DNA of 64,000 nt, taken from NCBI GenBank assembly GCA_013399855.1, contig VXAY01001101.1:1-64000 (forward strand), in the 5' to 3' direction. The position numbers and the translations under genes are program-made. The notes beneath the pieces were generated by a model that saw nothing but the letters and a program-made list of their open reading frames with translations, ran no database searches and was not told the origin of the DNA. Within the stretch, counting starts at the first letter, position 1; each line of letters opens with the position of its first letter. The DNA is from Oxyruncus cristatus (lineage: Eukaryota > Chordata > Aves > Passeriformes > Cotingidae). Shown piece after piece: positions 50,301-61,558 of this stretch.

Positions 50301-53300
50301 ATGCCCACATTGTTTGGGTCCTGCAGATTTTCAAATGGAAAAGATGAAATGCAAATTATTATGGCAGAAAATGAAGGCAGAGAAGCCCAGTTGAGCTGTC
50401 AAAGCCTGCAGGAGTCTTTTGGTATGCAAAGATTAGAGTAATCAGTTTCCAGGTTTGATATGCAGGTGGCAAAGGCAAATGTTGTACCTGGGAAAGGATG
50501 TACTTCCCCTTTCTCCTCTGGAGGGGAAGTACAGATCATATGTTCATTAAAAAGGTTGCACCTGATTGTATCTTGATACTGTAAACTTGAGAAGAATTAG
50601 CTCTTAATATCTCTGCTCACGTAAAACAATAGTGTAACGTTTTGGTAATCACTGGTTTAGGGTGGCTGCCAAAATGATCAATAGTGAAACAGTTAAAGGT
50701 ATTTAAGCACAGCCACTTCATTCTACAGTTAACACCTGCTGAGATAAATTCAAGCTCCTAGCATTAGTGGCTCTGTAAAAAGAAAATTAAATACAAGTTT
50801 AACTTCCATAAGTCATTGACTTGGCAAATTTTAGGAAAGAGAAAACTAAGCAGCAGTTTGTGTGACAGGGTAATAATTTCTCCTCTAGTCGATCCGATTT
50901 TCAGATGCTACAGAGGCTCTTTGCTAAAATGTCTTTCAGGATACATGTGTATCTGAGAGTAGTCACATGTTATGGCATTCTAGATGGCTCCGTATCTGCC
51001 CAATAATTTTAATCTGCAAGGTGTTGGTTTTTGGTTTTTTTCTTCTTTATTTGTGTTTTGGTTTTATTTTTGTTGTGTGTTTTTTTTTTCTTTCTCCACA
51101 GTTTGTCCTTTCCCTGAATACTTAGAACTGACTTAAAAAGTTATGCACTTGATTGCAGACATATCAGCACTGCTCTCACTGTTGTATGAAGGCAAACATA
51201 CTACTCTATTTCAAATGTAACAATAACCAAACAAGTTAATACACTCAAATTATGGCAAACTTTCTTCTGATACTGTGAAAACATATGGTTGTGTCAAATG
51301 GTTGTTTGAGTCTTGCTTTCACTAGTGCTGCAGAGTAAGCCATGGCTGCCAGCAGAAAAAGGAATGTAGTGCTTGCCAGCTGGTTTTTCCCTACCAAAAA
51401 TTATTTGGATCAAGGTACTTTATCTACATATATTCAGGCTGCATATGAAATATATTTTGGATACATTCAGCTATTTATTTTAGATAAACAACAGCTTTGG
51501 AAATTCCAGCTGTTTCACACGCAATGTGCAAGCAGTGAGGTGACAGAATGTCTGCAAAACTGAATAGTTTCTTTAAAAAAAACTATTCAAACTCTCAAAA
51601 CAGCTATGTCTTATCTGTCTTACAGCCCATCAACCATCCTACCGCTCCCTAGGAAAACACGGGAGAGGAGGAGTGTCTGGAAGGATGATGAATAGAGGTC
51701 TGATAAACAAAGGTGGAAGAGGCTTTCATAACTGGCCATGCCTTTTGAGGAGTGCCCTGTCCTATTGAAACACATGTGCATTTACAGTGGTATATTGTAC
51801 TGTAGTGAAACAAATTGTTCAGTCTTAGAAGCAATTTGCAGGGAAACAAAGACTTGTATCATATTGGCCGATGATGGCTACTGTATATTGTTTGGTTTCT
51901 GCTGTTCAGCTCAGTTTCAGGGACCTGAACAAATGACAGGAAAATAATGTAAAATTGCATGGCTGGAAGGGCTGCTTAATAGGATACAGAGCCTCTTATC
52001 TCTACGTAGTCTGTGTGGGTTTAATAGGACCCAAATCTTGTCAGAAACATTTAGGCAGACACCAGAGCAGTGTCTTGAGTTGTTTTGAAGGGCTCCATAC
52101 TCCAGGGCTGCTGCTATCAATGGAAGTGTGAATGTCTCAGCTTATAAATGACTTGGTGTGCATAGAAAAAACTAATTTAGTTTTTTACTCTCAGTCTTAC
52201 AGAGTTCTCATGTAACTCAAGACAACAATATATATTTTAGCTCTCAAATTCACATAAGAATCCGTTTCGTACCAAAAAAAATCTTTTGTTTGAGCAATTG
52301 CCTTTTTCTAAACTACTTCACACTGTTGATGCAAGTAGTTGGTGTTGCTTCTTGGGAGAAGGAGAAAGTAGGCATTTAAAGGTATTTCTTGTGCCACCCA
52401 CATGAATTGCTGTTTGTGATTTATAGCAATACCACTAGAGATGCAAAATGCTGGAATCCCAAAAAGGAAGTGTCAAAGACTCCCAAGAGTTTTCAAGTTG
52501 CAATGGGTATGTGTTTGCTTAGGTCCTTTTGGAAATCCCACAGCTCTTTTTCCTTGGTGCTCATCTTCTGCTGAGTAGAGAACTGGTTATGGTAAGGAAG
52601 GGACAGACCATGACTTCACATTCTTGCAGCCACTGATTGCCTCAGAGGAGAAGTCAAATTTTAGAAGTCTGTAAGATCTGGCTTCCCTTTCTGCTGATGC
52701 CAGGGATCCTTGGGGGCTGGGTTAAGTCACAAAATACAGCGTGGCCAATGTCTGCACTTCACTTACCAGAAGGAGAGAAGTTGTCTTTCCAGAACTCACA
52801 GTCTGAATCCCTTCATGGGCACTGACTAACCACAGAAAAATTAAAGACTAGAAGGAAATTATATGTTTAGCATGAGCAGTGTTAACAAGTTTAACTAAAC
52901 AGTGCTGTTACTGAGGAGAGATCCCATCAGACACCAGTTTTTCACAACTTCAGAAGTTCTTTCACTGGAATACTAAAAAATGACTGTATTGAAATCTGTC
53001 TCTACTTACAAAATCTATCCACCTATCATAATTATGTATTGTTATGAAATTCAGGTTCAGCAGGTTCAGCATACAACAACATCCTGCTTGCAAGTAAATT
53101 GTGCTTCTTTAAAAAGTTAGAAGTAGAGATAAAGAAGAACATACTGAAAAGGAAGGTATGCCAGGGAATTTTCCTGGGAGAGTGTGAAGGATTCTGGTTG
53201 TTCTGTAATTGTTGCAGAGGAAACTGATCCCCTTTGTTAAGCTGCCTAGAAAGAGCATTTCTTAAGAAAACTTTCCTTACTTTAAAACTAAGTTTTAATA

Positions 53301-53657
53301 TGGCACAAGCCAGCAAATTTAGCCAGGACATCTAAGAAAGCAATTTTTTCTCATCACAGAAAACCTGAAGCTAATCCAACAAGTATAAAAAGGCACTTCT
53401 TAGCATTTATACAGTGTAAAAAACTGTTGTACCAAGCAGACAAAAAATCTGACATCAACCTCCTGATCTCTGTCTTGCAAGCTGACAATGGTACCCATTA
53501 ATTACTGCACCCGGTATCCCTTTCTACTCTCTTTCATGGGAACTATTCTCTGGTTGCTGTGCACTTCAATGAAATTTTTTTTAAAAAGCACCTGCTTCAA
53601 CATTTTTCTGCTTTATATTCAAACATAAAGCCCCTCAAAAGTTTCACACATAACATT
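47301..53657. other. Non-coding sequence, no gene seen
   Basis: Frames reach 105 codons (plus, 50077-50394). A 73-codon frame at 51342-51563 starts in a good Kozak context (GCCATGG) but has no recognisable domain. A CNE-like stretch with TTAATTTGATTA lies near 49727-49738. No interspersed repeat was recognised. Confidence 0.6.
51021..51101 (+). repeat. T/G-rich tract ending in a strong splice-acceptor look-alike
   Basis: GGTGTTGGTTTTTGGTTTTT and further T/G sequence lead into T10 at 51080-51089 and CTTTCTCCACAG, ending at 51101. The pyrimidine tract plus CAG is an excellent 3' splice-site match. All three frames downstream close within about 15 codons, so I read it as a pseudo-acceptor. Confidence 0.7.
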
Positions 53658-53672
53658 TATATATATATATAT
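53658..53672. repeat. (TA)n microsatellite
   Basis: About seven TA units. A similar short (AT)n lies at 28233-28246 and a (CA)6 at 46317-46328. Confidence 0.9.
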
Positions 53673-54881
53673 TGTTCATACATAAATTTATGCAATACGC
53701 ACACAAATAGTATCTGTCCCCTGTGCTGCACTTGTTATCTGTTGACTTCTTGTTTATGAATGATGAGAATTCTGAATATGGTAGTGGCAAAGGCATGAGA
53801 TCTTTCATCCTGCAGAGCCATTTCTATGTATGGTCACTCACAGGCAGAGTTTAGAAATTGCTGGAATTTTAAAGGGCTGGAAATACCTATTTCTTGAGGA
53901 GAAGATTTTACCTTTTATTTTCCCGTTTTTCTGATACCTGTTTTTCTTTCTTTCTCTGTCTTATAGGAAGTATCTCTGTCCTAGTTTGGATCTGTAGTTC
54001 TTAAATCACTGCACTTATCCACATCTACAGTCATACATCACTGCAGTGTCTGATTTGCAGGGGACAAGCAAAGTGTGTGGGGGCTGTTTGTTTAAGAGCA
54101 AGCTACTTCCATACTCTTACTGGTTCACTTTTGGGATAGAGAAATTTTAAGTTTAATAAGTTTAAAGAACGTGTGGGAGTCCTTCCAGGTAAGGAGAAAG
54201 TTTAGTAGCATGAAGTAAGGGAAGTGCATGTAATCACATGCTGGCCCACAGCATTTTTTCAATGAAAAGGGAAAGAATTTAATTTTGAACCTCAGAATGG
54301 TCCCCTGTAGAGCACTCTGTAGAAGACAATCATGCAGCACTCAGGCTACTCTACTGTGTCTCCTGCAGCAGCATGCTAGTATGTGACAGCACAGTGATGA
54401 AAACACTACAGAAGTGGGGGTAAACATGCTTTGTCTTCTTCAAACTTCCACCAACTCAACTCTGCACAAGTTGTCTGGCAGAACCCAGCACATACTTGGA
54501 GGCATAAGAGCATCAGCTGATTCTGATGGTAATCTGAGGAGTGCCCTATTTAACTTACCTGTTCAGTAGCAATCGTTAAAGAAGAGTCAAGCCCAAATAA
54601 ACGTATGATGCAGTGCTGAGTAGCTTTTGGTGAAAGCTGAAACAGTATCCACCTTTTGTAGAACATATCTGAGCATTTTGAGTTATTATTTCTGTTCCAT
54701 TTAAGGGGATAATGCCATGATTGAGGGAATGTATTAATCATGCATACATCAGTAATGGCATTTGGTTAGAAACAGGTTAGTTCTTGTTCACAGCAGATGT
54801 TCTGTATTATAGCAGGGAGGTTTGGGAGGGGAAGTTGCAGTTAACAAAGCACTTTCCCCTGGTTGCAATTGTTCTGTTCTC

Positions 54882-54895
54882 TTTTTTTTTTTTTT
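54882..54895 (+). repeat. Poly-T (T14)
   Basis: Fourteen T's after GTTCTGTTCTC. Other T-runs of ten or more lie at 18701-18712, 22187-22196, 27248-27257, 34242-34252 and 49200-49211. Confidence 0.9.
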
Positions 54896-56245
54896 GGTCA
54901 TTCTTCCAAGTGTACTGGTCAACTTGTATTATAGTCATGCAGGAGTATAGAATATCTAATGTAATTCTGAGACACTTTTAATTTCAGAAAGTTAGGAGTA
55001 CAGAGCAGGAGATGGCATTTATTTAGAGCTGTTGTCACATCTCTGTATGAAAGGCCTTTTTGTGTCAGAGACCACTTGTGCCACAGTGAAATCACTGTGA
55101 GGTGGCCTATCTGAAAGGTGCATTACACAAAACTGAGCTCTGTGCTTTCTTGTTTCCTCTTTTTGTTCCACTTAACTGTAGAAATGAGTAGGAATACGAG
55201 TATTTGAAGCAATATTTTATGCACAGGCTGGATATCCCATCAAAGTCAATGACTAACTTTCCACAGCTGCAGCTGGCCAGGAGAGCTGCTGTCACCAATT
55301 CATTTCCTCTGTAATGACCCTTTTCTCTCTGAAGTCGTGCTTGTTTTTATACCCAGATTCCACAGTAATTTTTATTGTTAATTTTGTGTACAGTGAACAG
55401 AGAAGTTTTTGTTTACATAACATAAAACTTAGCAGCCACTGTTGTGTTTATCGTCCATGACACTCATTTCACATCTCATCTGTTATATGAGTGAAATGTG
55501 AAAATAATCATGTTTTTTTAGCATATCACAGATAAAATGACTTACAACCGACATGAATGGCTGGGATTATTTTTAGTCTTCTGTGTTAGTGTAATTTACC
55601 AGCCAAAGACTGGAACCACTTTCCTCTTCTCACAGCTTTAGAGTAGCAGTTAAATGCCAAAACTACAGGACTGGCACAGGTCACAAACCTGTTACTGAGT
55701 CTTAAGATCCTAGTTTCAGTTCCAGGGTTGATTTTTTGTAACCATTTTAATATAGCACCCCCAGGCAGATTCAGAATTTTTTGACTGCTGGCCTTGCAAA
55801 GAATCTCAACTGGCCAAATTCTGTTGCTCAAGCACACTGAGTAAAATTTTGGATGGTCTAAATGACATCAGTATCACTGCTTGATGTACTTTCCACTCAT
55901 CGTGAACAACAGAACAGAGGTTGGAACCTGATTTCTAGAGGTACATATATTTGATTGGAAAGAGTTTCCTTTATTTTGCACCAGAGAAGGCAAACATTTG
56001 AAAGGAAGGGAAAAGACAAGCCTTTACTGTCCCCTATAGAGTGTAGCATCAAATTACAGTCAACAGGCTTATGAAAGGTTCAGAAGATAAAATAATTCAT
56101 AGTATGGAAACTCATAAGCAAGTCACAGTCCTGTCAGAGCAGAGTATAAGGTAAGAAGGATGAAGTAAGGTAGTGAAAAATTACCAAAAAATTATCTGAG
56201 TTGTGCTTTGTAAGGAGACAAAGACCTAGGGGCAAGGGGATTTGG

Positions 56246-56280
56246 CTGTTGGTTGGTTTGGTTGGTTTTTTTTTTGTTTA
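56246..56280 (+). repeat. G/T-rich tract (GGTT units, T10)
   Basis: GGCTGTTGGTTGGTTTGGTT runs into GGTTTTTTTTTTG. It is close in composition to the tracts at 4.85 and 28.5 kb. Confidence 0.85.
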
Positions 56281-58329
56281 GGAGGTGGTTTATATCTTCT
56301 TGAGAGCAAAATGGGTTTTGATTCTGATATGGTTTTAATTGTGAACATAGTCATTATAACTCACTTGATTATAACTCTGAAAATGATTAGTTCCTTAAGG
56401 CAATGCTTTGATGAAGTTTAGAATGTCGTTTGAAAAGTCTGTAAGAAATATCATGTTTTACTTTATAGTCTTCAGATTACATATCTGGTGCAAGTGTCAT
56501 AATGAATATTTGGAGGACCAATTTGGTTGCATATCTAAATACAGTTAAACCAGAGAGCTCCAGGCTTGCCTTATGACTTTAGGTATCTATTATACATCAA
56601 AGGGACATGACAGTTGTGCTCTGTACCAAGAAAATTCACAATTACAGGAAAAGGAATTAACACATTTACTCAGCAAAACCACAGTGCAACTCATTAGAAA
56701 TTAATTAAGCATCTCACTGCAAAATCCTTATAAAGACAAAACTCCCACTGGTCCAAATTCACTGCTAGTCTAGAAGAGCCAACCTTCATGAAAATTGAAT
56801 TTATCTCCAGATTTAAATGTTGGAAAACAGTTGAAGTTTCTCATAAGCAAGGATTATAGAATAATACACTAGACTTGAGCAGGACAGGTTTCTTCTCTCA
56901 TTTTGAGAGGTAATCCCTAGTGGTTTTCCTTTCAAAGTTGAAGAAATGATAACGAGATTTTTCCTTAAGTATGGTAAAGTAGGATGCAAAAGTCATTATG
57001 TTAGTAAGGACTTGGATTAATACAGTTCTCTGTCATTACTTAGAGACAATTTAGGCCACTACCCCAAATTTATTAAAAAGAGAGAAATAGTTTTTTTCAG
57101 ATTTAGGTGACCCATTGAATGACTTTCAAGGAACATCAGCTAATGAATAAGGTCTAAATTCTGTCCATCCCTACAACTGTGTTAGCAACAGTCAAATTGG
57201 ACTGATGAAAACATCTGCAACTTGATTCCTGTCTATGTTACATTTGTCTTCCTAAAATATCTGTACTAAGATGTGAAGATATCTGTTGTTATCTGCATGC
57301 AATTCATCTAAGACTCACAGAGGCTGTTTTGATAACAACTTTTTAAATGAAACACTGGCCTGAAGCACATATTAGGAAAAAAAAGTAAGGGCAGGGAGGG
57401 AGCTTTATGGATTCAGACATTCAGACTTGTACCAGTGCAGCTGCTTGAACTGGAGACTTAGTTTTTCTGTTTGTCTTTGGCAGTAGTTCCAAACTATATT
57501 TTTGTACAGAATTACTCATTGTTAAAGGAGCCTGTTGTCTTCAGTTGATTTGCAGTCCTGTATCCTACATGTACACAGACACTTGCTTCCTCTTTCTAGC
57601 TGGTATGTTCAACTTAAGCTTGAAACAAACACTTTATTATGAATTTTCTTCCTACCTCCCCCTGAAGACAAGGAATGATGCCAGAAAAGCTGTTTAAGCA
57701 TGGAAGTCCTACTAGTTTGATTTACTGATGAAACCAAGGTGGTTTCATGTCCCATTGCTTGTTCCATGCACTATACTTGTTTAAGATTTATAGGCATCTG
57801 ATAAAATCAGTAAGTCTATCTGGAATCCCAGGCAAATGGTTTTATGGATTTTCAGGCAGCACAACTGACCTTTGTTCCCATACTGGGCACGTAGTTAAAT
57901 CAGAGTCAGACCTGATGCATTGACCTTCCTGCACCTGCACTGCAGCACACACATGATCACATGAGAGAGGGATACATCACGTTCCATGTCACCTCATGCA
58001 ACTCTTCCATTTGCTGAGAGTCTGAGCAAAACATTATTTTTTTTCTTATTAAAAACCATAGTTTCTGTACATATTTTTTCTTGCCATTTCAGAGGGTTAT
58101 CTTCAGTGATAGGGTCTTATATGCCCACAGCAAAACAGAAGAATTGTTCTGTGGTAGGTTTTTATCTACAATTCTATGTAGACAGAGCAGAAAGACTTTT
58201 ATAAAGAGTACTATTTCATTACATTTGAGGTAGTTCTTTTTTTCTTATGCCATTGCTGGAGAGATAAAAATCCATGTGTGATCCACCTTTCTATAGCTGT
58301 TTTACACAGGACAGTACAAACAATTTTAC

Positions 58330-58500
58330 ACCTTAATTTTTGCACTTGGCTAACTGATATTCAGAGACCTAACTAGGTCATGAAGCTAGGCACCACAGTG
58401 GATAAATTATACTTCCAGTTATGTCATTTAGTCCTTTAGAAATCAATGAGGTTAAAGATGGGTTGCATGGGTGTGAGTGATGGCAGGATATGGCCTATAA
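58330..58500 (+). repeat. Degenerate old interspersed repeat (unnamed), third copy
   Basis: CCTAACTAGGTCATGAAGCT and TAGGCACC are followed by AATCAATGAGGTTAAAGATG, GGTGTGAGTGATGGCAGGAT and ATGGCCTATAA. The end resembles the 'caatggggttac...ggtgtaactgagggcagaatttggccc' tails of old sauropsid repeats. The copy is highly diverged and no boundaries or target duplications are visible. Confidence 0.35.
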
Positions 58501-61500
58501 ACTCTGCATTAAAGAGGGAAATAATCTGAATGCCTCTAATTAGCGTGGCTGCTGAAAACCGAGATGGAGCTTAGGTGTTGCTGTGGAGTATAAAAAAATA
58601 TTTTAAAATGGTTTTAAATCCATCTCTCCACAAGAAAAATACAGGAGAGCCAATTTTTCTCCTTGAAAGAATAAAGCAACAACTATTATGATCAAACTTT
58701 AGTTCCCATTTGCAGAGAAACTGATGTTTCAGACCCAAGCAAATAAGTAAATAAATATATATTAACTTAGAGCTATTGTCAAATATGACTCTAAAAATAG
58801 GGACCTGTCAGGAGAAAACTGGTCTACTCTAAAGCCATAATAATGCTTTTGAGGACTGGGTATATAATATTCCCTGCCTAAGAGGTACTGTAGATTCCAA
58901 AGAAAAGGATAGAAAATAAACCATAATACAGATGCAATGAAAGGACTTTTTTCCCTCAGTTTTAATGTATGCTGAAGTACAGAGCTGTCTTAGTGTTTTC
59001 AAAATAAGCCTTACAAAATTACTATCCTGAAGAAGCATTCAGCAAAATAAATTTGCAATCCACAAGGTCTCTCTGGGTGCTTTTTTTTTGAATATCAATA
59101 AGGTATTTCTACTTCATTGAATAAATTTATCTTCTAAATTAGAAATAGAAGTACATATAGACTGGGAAATAAATGCATCCTAGAGTTTCCTAGTACAATG
59201 TTTTGACATGACCACATTCAATAGTCAGAGAAACAGTACAAGGAGGGCATCTCAAGCATCTTTTAAGGTGAGTCACATTTTGAATTTCCATCTTGTTGCA
59301 ACTTAAAAATGATTTCATTAAATAGGCAGCAACCTTCATGTCTTTTGAGTTCTAATAACACCCAATAGATTTGAATAACTAAGTGTAACAGGAGCACTGC
59401 AGATTTCTGTGTATTATTTTCAGACTCTTAGAACTGAGTAGTAACTTCAGACTTTGGTGCAGTAAGAGATGGGAACCCTCAGCTCTTATGACGGTAGGTA
59501 GAAGAGGAGGTGGAGATATCATAAGTAGGATACTAAGTTCTGGATTTAAAATCACAAATGTAAAGGAAATGAAGAGAAAAATCTATTTTGATCTTATTAT
59601 GGCTTGACAAGACTTTGCATCATTGAAATATAAGATGGACTAATTGCATTAAAGCAATTACATTTGGGTTTTTTAGTTTGCTGTAAAACTAATTATAAAA
59701 CAGCTTTTAATGAAATATTCTGTGGCAAAGCCAATGTATTTTATATTGCTGTTACAAAATGAATAATCTCTTGTGCTGTAGTTTTGAATTCTTAATCACA
59801 TTCTACATTTACACTCCAGGAAATAAATGATGATGTTATATATAACTGCCTCTTTGACAGGGTTTTCTTTATGAATAGTCCAGGGGTGTGCTGAAATAGT
59901 TTCTTTAATGCAGCCAGGGTGATAATATAGAAGCTTTTTCTCAATAGAGAGGTCAGTTTAACTGTGATGTTACTAAACATCTGCCTGTGGCATGCTCTAA
60001 ACTCTGAGCTGAGATCTTTTCCAACCCTCCACTGAGACTTATCCTTAGTTTTGCTCATCCCTATTAAGTCTCCAAATTGACATATATTTAAAGGAAGTCA
60101 CAAGTTCTCAGGTTAAGCTGCAGTCTAAAAGATTCTTTAAAATAATCTCAGATAGACCAGTTTTCTACTGACCAAACCAGAGAGGTAGAAAAGAGCTAAA
60201 ACATACTGCCAATTTCGGCTTCACTTTCTTAGCCTAAGACCTTAAAAAGTTATGTTGATTTAATTGCTCTAACTCCACAGCTTTAATAGGAGCTGTATAC
60301 ATAAAATCCTTCACCACCCTTTGTAGATTAGTCAGAGGGTTTAATGGAAAAAAAAAGCAAAGTAAAAGAACTGTACGTATTTATGCAATTTAGGATTATT
60401 CCTCTATCAGGTTAAGCTTAATGTACAGAGTATCCAGTTAGAGATTTTGTAGGGCATCTAATATTCAGGAAACACTAAGCAGAGACTCTTTGAAAATATT
60501 TGGTGGTAGGTTTTTTGGTTTTTTTCCAATGTCTTAAAATTAGGTTTATGAAGCCATTTGCATATTTGCCGTGATTGGGCTTGCTCCTGTGCAATTCCAA
60601 AGATAATCCAGGCCTGGAGGGCTTGCACAGTAGATTGTTTGGGCCAGAATGTTATGTGATGACGCGCCATTGCCAACCCTGATGATAACTTCACTTGGCA
60701 AGCAGTCTCACCAATTTCAGTGGGATAAGATGTTACTCCAAGTGAGCCACACTGTTGGAATCTAGAGGAAACAATGTTCTGTAAGGGAGCTGTTTTGCTC
60801 AAGCATCTTATTTTGATTGATAATTCTTGAAGCCTGTCAGTGTCTTGAAAACAATGTACAAATGCCTCTTGCTTCAGATCAGTTGCATTTGCCAGCATTG
60901 ACTCGTATCTTTGTAGTGACACATACAAAAGTGGTATTTCTTACATCACTATGACATTTTATTGCACATCAACCCAAAGGAGAATACCTCCAAGGGCATT
61001 TTATCTGTGCATGGAAAATGTAAGGAGGACAGCTGCGTGCAGAGATGGTCCATGGGGGAGCCGTGTTCTGCCTGTGTCACCTTCCCAAGGCTCCGAGCAC
61101 AGAGAGTGTAAGCCAAGCCTATCCTTCCAATACCCAACTGAGAAATTCCCCCCCCTTCCCCAACCACACAGGCACAGCAACTGCCTTCTGGTTTTGTTGG
61201 TTTAAAGCTTCAGAAGTGCCTGTGTGTGGCCACCCACATGCCTGACAAGCCATACTGATGCAGTAAGTGCCAGACTCATTCAGGACTGGTGGACCTCTCA
61301 TGCTCGCACTGTCAGGGTCAAACTGCTCACCAGGCTTGGGGAAAGGCAGGAGTTTTTGAGAGTTAAACTCATGTATTTGCTTCAATGGCTTTTATCTTTG
61401 ATCCTCTTGATATTGTAGTTTGTCAAGAAACAATCTATGGAAAAATACATGGGAAAATAATTCAATATATGGGGAAATCTAAAGGTGAAACTGTAAGGGA

Positions 61501-61504
61501 AGTA
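58501..61504. other. Non-coding sequence with the longest ORF of the window
   Basis: The minus strand is open for 156 codons at 60928-60458. The peptide is of ordinary mixed composition but has no domain, signal peptide or repeat I can name. Roughly one frame this long is expected by chance in this much AT-rich DNA. No promoter, splice or polyadenylation context supports it. C8 lies at 61148-61155. Confidence 0.55.
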
Positions 61505-61558
61505 AGATATAGACAGATGATCTTATGGTGCCCTCTGACCTGAAGATCTATGAAATAT
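61505..61558 (+). mobile_element. Possible CR1 3' tail remnant
   Basis: The segment contains AGATGATCTT-like sequence (CAGATGATCTTATGGTGCCC), followed by CTGACCTGAAGATCTATGA. The order and spacing match the extreme 3' end of sense CR1, 'agatgatct...ggtcccttccaacctgaagattctatgat'. No ORF2 sequence precedes it and no clean ATTCTATG repeat follows, so it would be a minimal 5'-truncated copy. It is short enough that chance similarity is possible. Confidence 0.4.

Larger units (their letters stand above)
53673..58329. other. Non-coding sequence, no gene seen
   Basis: An outstanding acceptor look-alike, TTTTTCTTTCTTTCTCTGTC then TTATAG, ends at 53966. All three downstream frames close within about 12 codons. 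An imperfect inverted repeat spans 55465-55500 (CATTTCACATCTCAT against ATGAGTGAAATG). Nothing else could be assigned. Confidence 0.6.

Noticed and set aside
51342..51563. 73-codon plus-strand frame with a good Kozak start
   Set aside because: No domain or signal peptide and no transcript context; GCCATGG occurs by chance.
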